A stretch of DNA of 64,000 nucleotides from Actinoplanes sp. M2I2 (GCF_023544445.1 NZ_JALPVJ010000019.1:62001-126000), one strand, 5' to 3'. Positions 24,369-34,830 are shown, counted from the first letter of the stretch. A program made the numbers and translations. Notes: generated from the letters alone by a model not told the origin.

Positions 24369-26492
24369 TCAGGCGGCGTTGATCGGCAGAGGCTCGCGGA
24401 CGCCGCGGGCCGGGTCGACGGTGTACATGTGGGCCTCGGCCAGGTCGAAATACAGCCCGCTCAGCGTCAGCCGGCCGGCCGCCTCGGCTTCGCGCACGAC
24501 CGGGTACGTCCGCAGGTTGACCAGTTGCTGGGCGACGTTGGCGGTGACGCAGTGCTCCTCGTCCCCGCAGCCCGAGAAGTCCACGCCGGAGCGGGTCAGC
24601 CAGCGGCCCAGCGCCCGGTCGGCCCGGAACCCGCCGGTCATCAGCGCCCGGACGGCGCCGCAGCCGGAGTGGCCGCAGACCGTGATCGTGCGGACCCCCA
24701 GCACCTCGACGGCGAACTCGATGGCCGCTCCGACCGAGGCGTCGCCGGTGTCGTGGGGCGGGACGATGTTGCCCACGTTGCGGAGGCAGAACAGGTCGCC
24801 GGGGCCGCTCGTCGTGATCAGGTTGGGCACCACGCGGGAGTCGGCGCACGTGATGAACAGCTGCTCGGGCTGCTGGCCGTCGCGGGCCAGGCCGGCCAGG
24901 TGCGGGCGGACCAGCGGCGCGACGCTGCGCTCGAACTCGCGGATGCCGGCGCCCATCGCGTCCCGGCGCTGGCGGTCCCGGTCCTGCCACTGCGACCACG
25001 AGCCGAATCGCCGGGGTGGCGCTGTCTTGCCGTCACCGAGCCGCCCGCTCGTCGCCCGCGAGAACCACCCGTCGTGGGTTTCCCGCACCGTGACGGTCCC
25101 GCCGCCTTTCTCGTACGTCTCCCGCCAGTCGTCGATCACCTGGAAGGCGCCGTGGTCGAGGTAGTCGAGGTGCAGCTCGATCGCGACGCGCTCACCGCCG
25201 GGGATCGTGGCCAGCGCGCGAGCCACCCGGCCGGAGCCCACGAAGGCCAGCGTGCCGCTGATCGTGACCGTCCACTCCCCCGGCCCGCCCGCGACGACCC
25301 GCGTCTCGCACCGGGCGAGCCGCCAGAGCATGACCAGCACCGCCGTGCCGAGCCCGAGCGCGACCCCGGTCAGCAGGTCGGTCGCGACCACTCCGACCGC
25401 GGTGATCAGGTAGGTGGGCAGTTCGCGGTGGCGGATGTAGGTGCGGATCTGGGCCAGGCTGATCAGCCGCAGGCCGACGACGACCAGCACAGCCGCGAGC
25501 GCCGCCATCGGGATCGTCTCGAGCAGCGGCGCGCACAGCAGCACGAAGACCGCGATCCACAGGCCGTGCAGGATCGCCGAGGCCCGGGTGCGCGCGCCCG
25601 CGGCCACGTTGGTCGAGCTGCGCACGATCACGCCGGTGATCGGCAGGCCGCCGAGCAGGCCGGAGGCGGCGTTGCCGGCGCCCTGGGCGACGAGTTCACG
25701 GTTGAGGTCGGCGCGGGGGCCGTCGTGCAGGCGGTCGACGGCGACCGCCGACAGCAGGGATTCGACGCTGGCGACCAGGGCGATGGTGAGCACCGCGACG
25801 GCGATCTCGCCGAGCCCGGCGTCCGGCCAGCGCGGGAAGACCATCTCGTCGAGCGGCCGGCCGGGAAGGTCGACGCGTTTGACGTCGGCGCCGATCGCGG
25901 CGGCCACGGCGGTGGTGAGGACGACCGCGGCGAGGGCGGCCGGCAGCAGCGAGGTCTTGACCAGGCGGGGCCAGAGCAGCAGGACGGCGATGGTGAGCAC
26001 GCCGAGCAGCATCGACACGCCGTGGTTGCCGATCACCTGCGCGGGCAGGTCGCGCAGGTTCCTCCAGGCTTCGCTCTGGGCGTCGCCGCCGAGCAGCACG
26101 TGGACCTGGCTGAGCGCGATGACCAGGCCGATGCCGGCGAGCATGCCGTGGACGACGGCGGGCGAGAGCGCCAGGGCGGCGCGACCGAGGCGGGCCACCC
26201 CGAGCAGGATCTGGACGCCGCCGGCCAGCGCCACGATGGCCGCGGTGGCGGCGAAGCCGTAACTCGCGATGGTGCCGGCGACGATCACGGTGAGCCCGGC
26301 CGCCGGACCGCTGACCTGCAGGGGCGCCCCACCGAGCAGGCCCACGACCACGCCGCCGACCACCGCCGCTATGAGCCCGGCGAGCAGCGGCGCGCCCGAG
26401 GCGGCGGCGATGCCCAGGGAGAGCGGGATGGCGATCAGGAAGACGACGATCGACGCCGGGACATCGTGCCGGAGGGCCTTCAAGACGGACAT
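24369..26492 (-). CDS. SulP anion transporter fused to STAS and beta-carbonic anhydrase domains
   Basis: 707 residues. Residues 1-400 are a SulP/SLC26 transporter with 10 or more spans (SGPAAGLTVIVAGT near the substrate site). About 405-490 is a STAS-like domain (WTVTISGTLAFVGSGRV). 510-707 is a beta-class carbonic anhydrase with all zinc ligands: C549 and D551 (CADSR), H608 and C611 (HSGCG). Such fusions suggest bicarbonate uptake directly coupled to CO2/HCO3- interconversion, as for BicA-type SulP carriers. The ORF is continuous without frameshift. It faces the MDMPI gene convergently. Confidence 0.93.
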   Translation of the reverse strand: MSVLKALRHDVPASIVVFLIAIPLSLGIAAASGAPLLAGLIAAVVGGVVVGLLGGAPLQVSGPAAGLTVIVAGTIASYGFAATAAIVALAGGVQILLGVARLGRAALALSPAVVHGMLAGIGLVIALSQVHVLLGGDAQSEAWRNLRDLPAQVIGNHGVSMLLGVLTIAVLLLWPRLVKTSLLPAALAAVVLTTAVAAAIGADVKRVDLPGRPLDEMVFPRWPDAGLGEIAVAVLTIALVASVESLLSAVAVDRLHDGPRADLNRELVAQGAGNAASGLLGGLPITGVIVRSSTNVAAGARTRASAILHGLWIAVFVLLCAPLLETIPMAALAAVLVVVGLRLISLAQIRTYIRHRELPTYLITAVGVVATDLLTGVALGLGTAVLVMLWRLARCETRVVAGGPGEWTVTISGTLAFVGSGRVARALATIPGGERVAIELHLDYLDHGAFQVIDDWRETYEKGGGTVTVRETHDGWFSRATSGRLGDGKTAPPRRFGSWSQWQDRDRQRRDAMGAGIREFERSVAPLVRPHLAGLARDGQQPEQLFITCADSRVVPNLITTSGPGDLFCLRNVGNIVPPHDTGDASVGAAIEFAVEVLGVRTITVCGHSGCGAVRALMTGGFRADRALGRWLTRSGVDFSGCGDEEHCVTANVAQQLVNLRTYPVVREAEAAGRLTLSGLYFDLAEAHMYTVDPARGVREPLPINAA

Positions 26493-26581
26493 TCCGGCAA
26501 TGTACCGATTCGCCGTTAACTCACCGTTACGGCACGACCGCCCTCAGGCAAGGCACAGCCAACTGCCAGCGAGCGCGCGCA

Positions 26582-26611
26582 AAGGCAGCGACGCGCAAGG
26601 CAGCGACGCGC
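26582..26611. repeat. Perfect 15-bp tandem duplication
   Basis: AAGGCAGCGACGCGC is present twice in direct succession in the 166-bp gap between the epimerase stop and the SulP start. The gap also holds the promoter of the SulP-carbonic anhydrase gene (minus strand). The role of the repeat is unknown. Confidence 0.8.
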
Positions 26612-26658
26612 GAGACGGCGAGCCGGCCGGGAGGTCAGCCGGCCGGTCGAGCGGAGGG

Positions 26659-27729
26659 TCAGGGCTTCCAGACGTCCTGGTTGGCCTCGTACATCTCGCG
26701 GAGGATCGCCGGGACGTCGTAGGTGAGCTTCCACTCCGGGTAGTGCTGCTCGAAGCGGGCCGTACTGCTGATCCACCACTGGTGGTCGCCGGTGCGGGCC
26801 TGGTCGACATAGTCGGTGCGCGCCTCGAGGCCGGTGATCTCCTCGGCGATCTTGAACGCCTCGATGTGGCTGCAGTTGGAGAAGCGGCCGCCACCCATGT
26901 TGTAGACCTCGGCGACGCGCGGCGCCCGGTGGAAGGCCTCGAACGCGGAGACCAGGTCGTGCGAGTGGATGGCGTCGCGGACCATTTTGCCCTTGTAGCC
27001 GTAAATGTGGTACTGCCGCTGCTCCATGACACACCGCATCACGTACGCCAGGAAGCCGTGCAGCTCGGCCGCGGAGTGACCCGGCCCGGTCAGCGTGCCC
27101 CCACGGAACACCGCGGTCGGCATGTCGAAGTACCGGCCGTACTCCTGCACCAGAACGTCGGCCGCGACCTTGGACGCGCCGAAGACCGAGTGCATGGTCT
27201 GGTCGATCGACATCTCTTCGTCGATGCCGGCGTACCACTGGTGATCTGCAGGCAGCTCGTACCGCGTCTCGTGCTCGATCAGCGGGAGCCGGTTGGGGGT
27301 GTCGCCGTAGACCTTGTTGGTCGAGGTGAAGATGAACGGCGCCGACGGGCTGTGCTGCCGCGCGGCCTCGAGCATGTTGAGCGTGCCGACCGCGTTGACG
27401 TCGAAGTCGGTGAACGGCTCCTTCGCGGCCCAGTCGTGCGAGGGCTGCGCCGCGGCGTGGATGATCAGGCCGACGTTGCTGCCGAGCTTGGCGAAGAGCG
27501 CCGCGATCCCGGCCCGGTCGCGGATGTCGATCTCGTGGTGGGTGTACCGGTCGCCGACCTCCTTGGTCAGGCGGTCCAGGTTCCACTTGGTGGAGCCGTC
27601 CTTGCCGAAGAAGTAGCTGCGCATGTCGTTGTCGATGCCGACGACGTCCATGCCGAGCCCGGCGAAGTGCCTCACCGACTCGGAGCCGATCAATCCGGCG
27701 GATCCGGTCACCACGACGACACTGCTCAT
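26659..27729 (-). CDS. NAD-dependent sugar-nucleotide epimerase (CDP-paratose/tyvelose 2-epimerase-like)
   Basis: 356 residues from ATG 27729, preceded by GGAGGTTG. Extended SDR with GSAGLIGS as dinucleotide motif, [40 protein letters not shown] and the later region GASKVAADV, which resemble CDP-tyvelose 2-epimerase-type proteins. It lies divergent to the GCS2/ATP-grasp-AsnB-S9 genes over a 182-bp shared control region. Possible role: making a sugar nucleotide for cell-surface glycan; the exact sugar is uncertain. Confidence 0.85.
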   Translation of the reverse strand: MSSVVVVTGSAGLIGSESVRHFAGLGMDVVGIDNDMRSYFFGKDGSTKWNLDRLTKEVGDRYTHHEIDIRDRAGIAALFAKLGSNVGLIIHAAAQPSHDWAAKEPFTDFDVNAVGTLNMLEAARQHSPSAPFIFTSTNKVYGDTPNRLPLIEHETRYELPADHQWYAGIDEEMSIDQTMHSVFGASKVAADVLVQEYGRYFDMPTAVFRGGTLTGPGHSAAELHGFLAYVMRCVMEQRQYHIYGYKGKMVRDAIHSHDLVSAFEAFHRAPRVAEVYNMGGGRFSNCSHIEAFKIAEEITGLEARTDYVDQARTGDHQWWISSTARFEQHYPEWKLTYDVPAILREMYEANQDVWKP

Positions 27730-27911
27730 CAAACAACCTCCGGTGAGAGTTCGGCCCGACGTTACAGGGTGTGTGCGAGCGTGGAGTCCACCGCCTGCCG
27801 TGTCGTCACAGTCATGCATGGCGCAGGACGGAAACGGGCACGTGACAGATTCGGCACATGTGATGGCAAGGCTCCGACAAGGCAGTGTTGGGCCAGGAGA
27901 GGGGCGGTCCC
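27730..27911. promoter_or_regulatory. Divergent promoter region of epimerase and ligase operons
   Basis: 182 bp between two outward-reading starts, so at least two promoters must be here. I see the ribosome sites at both ends (GGAGGTTG and GGAGAGGGG) but no convincing -35/-10 pair or palindrome. Confidence 0.4.
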
Positions 27912-30488
27912 ATGACGGAGTCTCTGAGCGTCGCTTCCGGCGGCGCTACGGCGAGCCACGGCCTCGACCTCGGTGTCGAGGAGGAGTTGCACGTCGTCGA
28001 CCTGGTCACCAGGGAGCTCGTGCCGCGTGCGCAGGAGGTGCTCGACCAGCTCGACCCGACGCATTTCTCGGCCGAGCTGCACCGGTCGGTGGTCGAGACG
28101 AACACCCCGGTGGCCACCACCCTGGACGGGCTGCGCGACGCCATCGTGGAGCGGCGCCGGACGGCGATCACGGTCGCCGAGTCGCTCGGGCTCGGCCTGG
28201 TCGCCGCGGGCACGGTCCCGCTGGTCGACCTGGAGTCACTCCCGGTGACGCCCACCTCGCGGTACCGGCGGATGCTGGACGACTACCAGATGCTCGCCCG
28301 GGAGCAGTTGATCTGCGGCGCCCAGGTGCACGTCGGCGTCCCCGACCGGGACGAAGCGGTCGCGGTGACCCAGCGGGTCGCCTCCTCCCTGCCGGTCCTG
28401 CTGTCGCTGAGCACGAGCTCGCCGTACTGGATGGGTGAGGACTCCGGCTATGCCAGCGTGCGATCGCTGGTCTGGCTGCGCTGGCCGACCGCGGGCGACC
28501 CCGGCCTGCTCAACAGCGCGGCCGAGTTCGACGAGCTGGTCGCCGACCTGATCGCCTCGGGCACCATCACCGACCCCAAGATGGTCTATTTCGACGTCCG
28601 CCCGTCGGCCCACGTGCCCACGGTCGAGCTGCGGGTCACCGACTCCAGCCCGGACGTCGACACGGTCGTGCTGATCGCCGGCCTGTTCCGCGGCCTGGTG
28701 CTGCGCGCCCAGCAGGACTACCGGGCGGGCCGGCCGTTCACCCCGACCCGGCCGCCCCTGCACCGCGCCGCGATGTGGCGGGCCGCCCGCTCGGGTCTCG
28801 AGGGTGATCTGCTCGACCTGCCGCGCTCGACGCAGCCGGTGCCGGCCGCCATCGCGGTCGAGCGGCTGATCGGCGACCTGCGCCCGCAGCTCGAGGAGCT
28901 GGGCGACTGGGAACACGTCTTCGACCTGTCGGTGCACGCGCTGAGCCGGGGCAGTTCGGCCGCCCGCCAGCGCCGGGCCCTGGCCCGCCGTGGCCGCATC
29001 TCCGACGTGGTCGACCTCATGGTGGCCGACACGAGGGGCGGCGCGACCGGCATCGGCCCCGAGGGCCAGACCGTCCCGGCCGGGCTGTTCCCCTATGTCG
29101 GGACCGGCGACGAGGCCTTCGCCGACGGTGAGACCAACCCGGCGTACGAGGGGATCGTCACGGTCCTGTCGGCGCTCGGCTCGGGGGGCCTGCGCCGCCG
29201 GGAGGACGCCCGGGACGACGAGCAGCGCTCGCGGGGCATCACCTTCAGCGTGGCCGGCGAGGCCGCCACCCGCCTGTTCCCCTTCGACCTGGTGCCGCGG
29301 ATCGTGCCGGCGGCCGACTGGGCGGCGCTGCGGGTCGGGCTGGTGCAGCGGGTCCGCGCGCTCGACCTGTTCATCCAGGACGTCTACGGCGACCGGAACG
29401 CCGTCCGGGACGGCATCGTGCCCGAGTGGGTGCTCGACGGGTCGCCCGAGCTGCGGCCGAGCGGCGCCCTGGTGACCCACGAGGGGGTCCGGGCCCAGGT
29501 GGCCGGCGTCGACCTGGTGCGCGACGCGGACGGCCGCTGGTGTGTGCTCGAGGACAACCTGCGGGTGCCCTCCGGCATCGCCTACGCCATGCAGAACCGC
29601 CGTCTCACCGAGGCCGTGCTGCCCGAGCTGCCCCAGCCGGACGGCCTGATCTCGGTCGAGCGCACCCCCGAGATGCTGCGCCGGGCGCTGCTCGAGTCGG
29701 CCCGCCCGGCCGCCGGCGACGACCCGAGGATCGTGGTGCTCAGCCAGGGGCCGGACGACTCGGCCTGGTTCGAGCACCGGATGCTGGCCGAGGACATGGG
29801 CGTCCCGGTCGTGCGCAGCACCGAGCTGTTCGTCGACGACAGCCGGGTGTTCCGGCTGCGCGACGGCAAGCGTCACCCGGTCGACGTGATCTATCTGCGG
29901 ATGGGCGAGGACAGCCTGGTCCACTCCCCCGGCGCCGACGGGATGCCGCTCGGCCCGAGCCTGATCACGGCTCTGCACGCCGACACCGTGGTGCTGGCCA
30001 ACGCGCTGGGCAACGGCATCGGCGACGACAAGGCCGTGTACGCCTACGTGCCCCAGCTGATCGAGTACTACCTGGGCGAGAAGCCGTTGCTGGCCGACGT
30101 GCCCACCTATCTGTGCGGCATCCCCGAGCAGCGGGCCGAGGTGCTCGACCGCCTGGACCAGCTGGTCTGCAAGCCGGTCGACGGCTACGGCGGCGACCGC
30201 ATCGTGATCGGCCCGCACGCGACCCCGGAGGACCTCGCGGCCGTACGGCGGCAGATCCGCACCGCGCCGCACCGGTGGGTCGCCCAGGAGGTCGTCCAGC
30301 TGTCGACCCACCCGGTGTTCGACGGCCACCAGCTCGCGCCCCGGCACGTCGATCTGCGGGCGTTCGTCTTCACCGGCACCGAGTCGGTGGTCGCCCCGGC
30401 CGCGCTGACCCGGGTCGCGCCGGCCGGCTCGATGATCGTCAACTCTTCGCGCGGCGGCGGTTCGAAGGACACCTGGTTGCTGGGGTGA
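27912..30488 (+). CDS. GCS2-type carboxylate-amine ligase fused to circularly permuted ATP-grasp
   Basis: 858 residues from ATG 27912. The first 380 residues match the glutamate-cysteine-ligase-2 family ([47 protein letters not shown]), which joins an amino acid or amine to the gamma- or alpha-carboxyl of glutamate. Residues about 400-858 are a circularly permuted type-2 ATP-grasp ([57 protein letters not shown]), also a carboxylate-amine ligase. The two catalytic modules could build a dipeptide stepwise. It heads an operon with an AsnB amidotransferase and a peptidase. Confidence 0.92.
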   Translation: MTESLSVASGGATASHGLDLGVEEELHVVDLVTRELVPRAQEVLDQLDPTHFSAELHRSVVETNTPVATTLDGLRDAIVERRRTAITVAESLGLGLVAAGTVPLVDLESLPVTPTSRYRRMLDDYQMLAREQLICGAQVHVGVPDRDEAVAVTQRVASSLPVLLSLSTSSPYWMGEDSGYASVRSLVWLRWPTAGDPGLLNSAAEFDELVADLIASGTITDPKMVYFDVRPSAHVPTVELRVTDSSPDVDTVVLIAGLFRGLVLRAQQDYRAGRPFTPTRPPLHRAAMWRAARSGLEGDLLDLPRSTQPVPAAIAVERLIGDLRPQLEELGDWEHVFDLSVHALSRGSSAARQRRALARRGRISDVVDLMVADTRGGATGIGPEGQTVPAGLFPYVGTGDEAFADGETNPAYEGIVTVLSALGSGGLRRREDARDDEQRSRGITFSVAGEAATRLFPFDLVPRIVPAADWAALRVGLVQRVRALDLFIQDVYGDRNAVRDGIVPEWVLDGSPELRPSGALVTHEGVRAQVAGVDLVRDADGRWCVLEDNLRVPSGIAYAMQNRRLTEAVLPELPQPDGLISVERTPEMLRRALLESARPAAGDDPRIVVLSQGPDDSAWFEHRMLAEDMGVPVVRSTELFVDDSRVFRLRDGKRHPVDVIYLRMGEDSLVHSPGADGMPLGPSLITALHADTVVLANALGNGIGDDKAVYAYVPQLIEYYLGEKPLLADVPTYLCGIPEQRAEVLDRLDQLVCKPVDGYGGDRIVIGPHATPEDLAAVRRQIRTAPHRWVAQEVVQLSTHPVFDGHQLAPRHVDLRAFVFTGTESVVAPAALTRVAPAGSMIVNSSRGGGSKDTWLLG

Positions 30489-30546
30489 CAGCCGCGTTAC
30501 AGCGTGGTGACCTGATCGAAACCGACGACAGGGAGGTTCTTTAATC

Positions 30547-32319
30547 ATGTGCGGAATCGCGGGCGAGCTGCGGTACGACGGACACCTCGCGGACGCCGAG
30601 GCGGTCCACCGGATGCTGCCGTGCCTGGAATCGCGCGGACCGGACGGCGAGGGACTCTGGGCGCGCGGACCGGTCGTGCTCGGCCACCGCCGACTCAAGA
30701 TCATCGACCTGTCCGAGGCCGGCGGTCAGCCCATGATCGACGACGAGCTGGGCCTCTCGCTGGTCTTCAACGGCTGCATCTACAACTACAAGCAGCTGCG
30801 GGACGAGCTCCAGGGGTACGGCTACAAGTTCTTCTCCACCTCGGACACCGAGGTGATCATCAAGGCGTACCACCGCTGGGGCGCCGACTGCGTGCAGCAC
30901 TTCCTCGGCATGTTCGCGTTCGCGATCGTCGAGCACGACAGCGGGACGGTCGTGCTCGCCCGCGACCGCCTCGGCATCAAGCCGCTCTACCTGGCCGAGA
31001 CCCGGGGCCGGCTGCGGTTCGCGTCGACCCTGCCCGCGCTGCTCGCGGCCGGCGACGTCGACAAGTCGATCGACAAGGTCGCGCTGCAGCACTACATGAC
31101 GTTCCACTCGGTCGTGCCGGCGCCGCGCACCATCGTCAACGGCGTCCGGAAGCTCCCGCCGGCCACCGTCCGGATCATCCGGACCGACGGCACGTCGACC
31201 GAGCGCGTCTACTGGGAGGCGTCGCACGTCCGGCGGACGGACATCGCGGACGCCGAGTGGCCCGAGCTGATCCACGAGAAGCTCAAGGTGGCCGTCGAGC
31301 GGCGCATGGTCGCCGACGTGCCGGTGGGCGTGCTGCTGTCCGGCGGCATCGACTCCAGCTACATCGTGGCGCTGCTGGCCGAGCAGGGACAGCGTGGGCT
31401 CACGACGTTCAGCATCGGCTTCGAGGCGGCCGGCGGCGAGACCGGCGACGAGTTCGCGTACTCCGACATCGTGGCCAAGCAGTTCGACACTGTGCATCAT
31501 CAGATCAGAATCGGGAAAGACCGCTTCCTGCCGGCCGTCGACCGCACCGTCGCGGCGATGAGCGAGCCGATGGTCTCGCATGACTGCATCGCGTTCAACC
31601 TCTTGAGTGAGGACGTTTCAAAGCACGTTAAAGTCGTACAATCGGGCCAGGGCGCCGACGAGATCCTGGCCGGCTACAGCTGGTATCCGCCACTCGCGAA
31701 CGTCCCCTTGGACCAGGCCGTCGACGCGTACGCGAAGGAGTTCTTCGACCGCCCGCACAGCCGCCTCGCGCAGCAGCTCAGCCCCGAGTGGCTGATCGGC
31801 GAGGACGTCAGCCGGGCCTTCGTCGCCGCGAGCTTCGGCCGGCCCGGCGCCGAGACGGCGGTGGACGCGGCACTGCGGCTCGACTCCCAGGTCATGCTCG
31901 TCGACGACCCGGTCAAACGAGTCGACAACATGACTATGGCGTGGGGCCTGGAAGCTCGCGTACCGTTCCTCGATCACGAGTTGGTGGAACTGGCCGCGGC
32001 CTGCCCTCCCGCTCTGAAATTGGCGCACGGCGGCAAGGGGGTTCTCAAGGACGCGGCCCGCGGGGTCGTGCCCGACGAGGTGATCGACCGGACCAAGGGA
32101 TACTTCCCGGTTCCGGGCATCCGGCACCTCGAAGGCGCGATGCTCGACAAGGTCCGCGACGCGCTCTCGGCGCAGGCCGCCCGGGAACGGGGTCTGTTCC
32201 GGCAGGAGTACGTGGACTCCCTGCTGGCCGACCCGAACACGCCGCGCACCACGCTCGGCGCCAACCAGTTGTGGCAGCTCGCCCTGCTGGAGATGTGGTT
32301 GCAGGACAAGGGAATCTAG
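30547..32319 (+). CDS. AsnB-type amidotransferase (N-acetylglutaminylglutamine amidotransferase-like)
   Basis: 590 residues. Class II glutaminase domain with nucleophile Cys2 (MCGIAGELRYDG) and RGPDG; synthetase domain with PP-loop SGGIDSS starting at residue 265 and a C-terminal LEARVPFLDHELVELA typical of AsnB. The subfamily resembles the amidotransferase of the NAGGN osmoprotectant trio, in which an ATP-grasp/GNAT ligase makes a glutamine dipeptide that is then amidated. Here the partner upstream is a GCS2/ATP-grasp fusion and downstream an S9 peptidase. Product inferred to be an amidated small peptide. Confidence 0.9.
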   Translation: MCGIAGELRYDGHLADAEAVHRMLPCLESRGPDGEGLWARGPVVLGHRRLKIIDLSEAGGQPMIDDELGLSLVFNGCIYNYKQLRDELQGYGYKFFSTSDTEVIIKAYHRWGADCVQHFLGMFAFAIVEHDSGTVVLARDRLGIKPLYLAETRGRLRFASTLPALLAAGDVDKSIDKVALQHYMTFHSVVPAPRTIVNGVRKLPPATVRIIRTDGTSTERVYWEASHVRRTDIADAEWPELIHEKLKVAVERRMVADVPVGVLLSGGIDSSYIVALLAEQGQRGLTTFSIGFEAAGGETGDEFAYSDIVAKQFDTVHHQIRIGKDRFLPAVDRTVAAMSEPMVSHDCIAFNLLSEDVSKHVKVVQSGQGADEILAGYSWYPPLANVPLDQAVDAYAKEFFDRPHSRLAQQLSPEWLIGEDVSRAFVAASFGRPGAETAVDAALRLDSQVMLVDDPVKRVDNMTMAWGLEARVPFLDHELVELAAACPPALKLAHGGKGVLKDAARGVVPDEVIDRTKGYFPVPGIRHLEGAMLDKVRDALSAQAARERGLFRQEYVDSLLADPNTPRTTLGANQLWQLALLEMWLQDKGI

Positions 32320-32339
32320 ACAAACGAGGGAGGACCCGT

Positions 32340-34127
32340 ATGACCGGTCAGTTCAACCGTGTCGACGTCACCGTGCTGCCGATGGGCTGGACGAATCGTG
32401 AGACGGGATCCTTCCCCTCGGAAGTGTCGGGCAGCTGGTCGCCGGCGCTCTCGCCGGACGGCCGGCACGCCGCGTACGTCTCCGACCGCAGCGGCCGCCC
32501 GCAGGTCTGGGTGCAGCCGGTCGGCAGCGACCTGACCTTCCTGGTCGACACGGGTGAGGCGCCGGTCGCCGAGGTGCGGTGGTCGACCGGCGGGGGCTGG
32601 CTGGCCTGCCTGGTCGCGCCGGGCGGGGCGCCCCGCCACGAGCTGTGGCTGGTGCGCCCGGACGGCTCCGAGCTGCACCAGGTCGCGGGCTTCGGCGACG
32701 GCACGGCCGACAACATGCGCTGGCTGCCCGGCCGGTCGCTGCTGGCCTTCACCGAGAACCTCACCACGGCCCTGCTCGTCGACCCGGTCTCGGGTGAGCG
32801 GTCGGTGGTGGCCCGCGGGGAGCTGATCTCGCTGCTCGACGTCTCGCCCGGCCGCGACCGCGCGCTGCTGCGGGTCGGGCCGCGGGGCGACCGCCACATC
32901 GTCGTGCGCGACCTGCTCACCGGCGTCGACGAGTTCGTCACCACGGGCGAGCAGGCGGTCTTCGGCCCGGACGGCACGACGGTGTACGCCCGCAGCGAGT
33001 CGGGCGAGCTGCCGGTGCTGATCCGGGTGGTCAAGGGCAGCGTGGAGGTGCTGGCCGCGTCCGAGACCGATGAGATCGAGTCGTTCACGATCACGGCCGA
33101 CGGGCGTACGGCAGCGGTGTTGTGGAACGTGCGCGGCGGGCTCTCGGAGCTCACCCTGCTCGACCTCGACTCGGGCGCCGGGCGACCCGTGACCCCGCTG
33201 CCGGGGCTCGTGGTCAGCGGTCCGGCCTGGTCCTTCGACGGCTCCACGCTGGCCTTCACGGCCGAGGGGCCGGGGCAGCCGCACGGCGTGTGGGTGTCGT
33301 CGGCGATCGGCGTCCAGGCGATCTCGGCCGACCCGGCGGCGCCGAACGCGGTACGGCCCACCCTCGAGACGTTCGCCGCGCACGACGGGCTGACGCTGAC
33401 CGGCTGGCTGTTCCGGCCGGCCACCCCGGGGCCGCACCCGACGGTGCTGTGGTTCCACGGCGGCCCCGAGGCGCAGGAACGACCCGGGCACGGGCCGCTC
33501 TTCCAGTCGCTGACCGACCGCGGCATCGCCGTGTTCGCCCCCAACGTCCGCGGGTCCTCGGGCTTCGGGCGCAGCTTCGTCAACGCCGACAACCTGGGGC
33601 TGCGCTACGCGGCGATCGAGGACGTGCGCTCGTGCGCCACCTACCTCACCGGGTCGGGCATCTCCTCCACGCTGGGGATCATGGGCCGCTCGTACGGCGG
33701 GTACCTCACGCTGGCCGCGCTGACGACGTTCCCCGACCTGTTCGCGGTGGGCATCGACGTCTGCGGCATGTCCAACTTCGCGACCTTCTACGAGCACACC
33801 GAGCCGTGGATCGCGGCGGCCGCGGTCTCCAAGTACGGCGACCCGGTGGCCGACCGCGACCTGCTCGAGGACCTGTCCCCGATCACCCGCATCGACCGCC
33901 TGCGGACCCCGCTGATGATCGTGCACGGCGAGAACGACAGCAACGTCCCGGTGATCGAGGCCGAGCAGGTCGTCGCCGCCCTGGCCGCGCGCGGCGTCCC
34001 GCACCGCTACCTGCTCTTCCCCGGCGAGGGGCACGAGCTGCTGAACCGCTCGTCGCGATCCGACTACCTGCGCGAGACGGTGGACTGGCTGACCACCTAC
34101 CTGAGCCCGCTGATCACTTCTTCATGA
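32340..34127 (+). CDS. S9-family (prolyl-oligopeptidase-type) serine peptidase
   Basis: 595 residues from ATG 32340 after GAGGGAGGACC, 20 nt behind the amidotransferase. The N-terminal 330 residues form a WD/propeller-like beta region (SPDGRHAAYVSDRSGRPQVW). The C-terminal alpha/beta-hydrolase domain has S451 in GRSYGGY, D533 in HGENDSNVP and H565 in GEGHE. No signal peptide, so it should act in the cytoplasm. In the analogous NAGGN trio a peptidase accompanies synthesis, perhaps for turnover of the peptide osmolyte. The last 14 bp overlap the convergent hypothetical gene. Confidence 0.92.
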   Translation: MTGQFNRVDVTVLPMGWTNRETGSFPSEVSGSWSPALSPDGRHAAYVSDRSGRPQVWVQPVGSDLTFLVDTGEAPVAEVRWSTGGGWLACLVAPGGAPRHELWLVRPDGSELHQVAGFGDGTADNMRWLPGRSLLAFTENLTTALLVDPVSGERSVVARGELISLLDVSPGRDRALLRVGPRGDRHIVVRDLLTGVDEFVTTGEQAVFGPDGTTVYARSESGELPVLIRVVKGSVEVLAASETDEIESFTITADGRTAAVLWNVRGGLSELTLLDLDSGAGRPVTPLPGLVVSGPAWSFDGSTLAFTAEGPGQPHGVWVSSAIGVQAISADPAAPNAVRPTLETFAAHDGLTLTGWLFRPATPGPHPTVLWFHGGPEAQERPGHGPLFQSLTDRGIAVFAPNVRGSSGFGRSFVNADNLGLRYAAIEDVRSCATYLTGSGISSTLGIMGRSYGGYLTLAALTTFPDLFAVGIDVCGMSNFATFYEHTEPWIAAAAVSKYGDPVADRDLLEDLSPITRIDRLRTPLMIVHGENDSNVPVIEAEQVVAALAARGVPHRYLLFPGEGHELLNRSSRSDYLRETVDWLTTYLSPLITSS

Positions 34128-34830
34128 CCAGCCGGCTGAGCTGCGCGTAGAGCCGGCGGTCGGAGACGGCCGCCGGGACGGTGCCGCCGGTGCCCAGCGG
34201 AACAGCGTTGGGACACCGGAGCACGTCGCCGTCGAGCTGCTTGTCCAGCAGTTTGCGGCCGGTGGCGACCTCGTGGACGGCGAGCGAGTGGACGGCCCGC
34301 ACGACCGAGACGCCCGGGCACTTCTTCACGGCGGCGCCGGTCCGGATAAGCGTCACGCAGGCGACCAGCTGCGCCTTCGCCGGCGCGGGCGTCCAGGCCG
34401 ACCGGACCTTCTCCTCGACCGTGTACGGCACCTCGACCGCCGCCTTGATCCGGTGGCTCGTCTCCGACGGCTGGTCGCGGACGCCGACGCTGATCGGGTG
34501 CGGCGCCCGGCCCGCATAGCGCGGCGCGGCCGGGTAGTACCAGCCCTCGCACACCCGGCTCAGGTCGTCGTTCGCGCGGACGGGCGTGGTGCTCGCGCGC
34601 GGCCCGGCCGCCGCGACGGGCACGCTGGGCCCGCCGGACACGAAGGCCCCGACCGGCCCGGACGACGAGGACGTCGGCTCACCTCCGACCAACCGCAGGG
34701 CCGCGGCGCCGAGGCAGGCCACGAGTACGACCGCCAGGATTCCCTTCGGATCGCGAACCCATGAAGGGAGCGCCGGCCACCACGCGGTCCCCTCCCGCGG
34801 CGGTGGTGCCGGCGCTCCCGTCTCGTTCAT
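34114..34830 (-). CDS. Membrane-anchored protein of unknown function
   Basis: 238 residues from ATG 34830 (a GTG at 34860 is an alternative). A short Pro-rich cytoplasmic head (1-25) is followed by one membrane segment (about 30-50, GILAVVLVACLGAAALRL), a Ser/Pro linker and an extracytoplasmic domain of about 150 residues with four cysteines (VCEGWYYPAAPRY, VACVTLIRTG, KCPGVSVV, LRCPNAVP), probably two disulfides. No family recognised. The pattern of a repeated 'tested value' domain facing outside suggests an envelope protein. Confidence 0.7.
   Translation of the reverse strand: MNETGAPAPPPREGTAWWPALPSWVRDPKGILAVVLVACLGAAALRLVGGEPTSSSSGPVGAFVSGGPSVPVAAAGPRASTTPVRANDDLSRVCEGWYYPAAPRYAGRAPHPISVGVRDQPSETSHRIKAAVEVPYTVEEKVRSAWTPAPAKAQLVACVTLIRTGAAVKKCPGVSVVRAVHSLAVHEVATGRKLLDKQLDGDVLRCPNAVPLGTGGTVPAAVSDRRLYAQLSRLVMKK

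Noticed and set aside
23748-26519. 923-residue plus-strand frame
   Set aside because: Antisense to the SulP-carbonic anhydrase gene, starting inside the MDMPI gene; composition is Arg/Gln/Asp-rich shadow, no domain.
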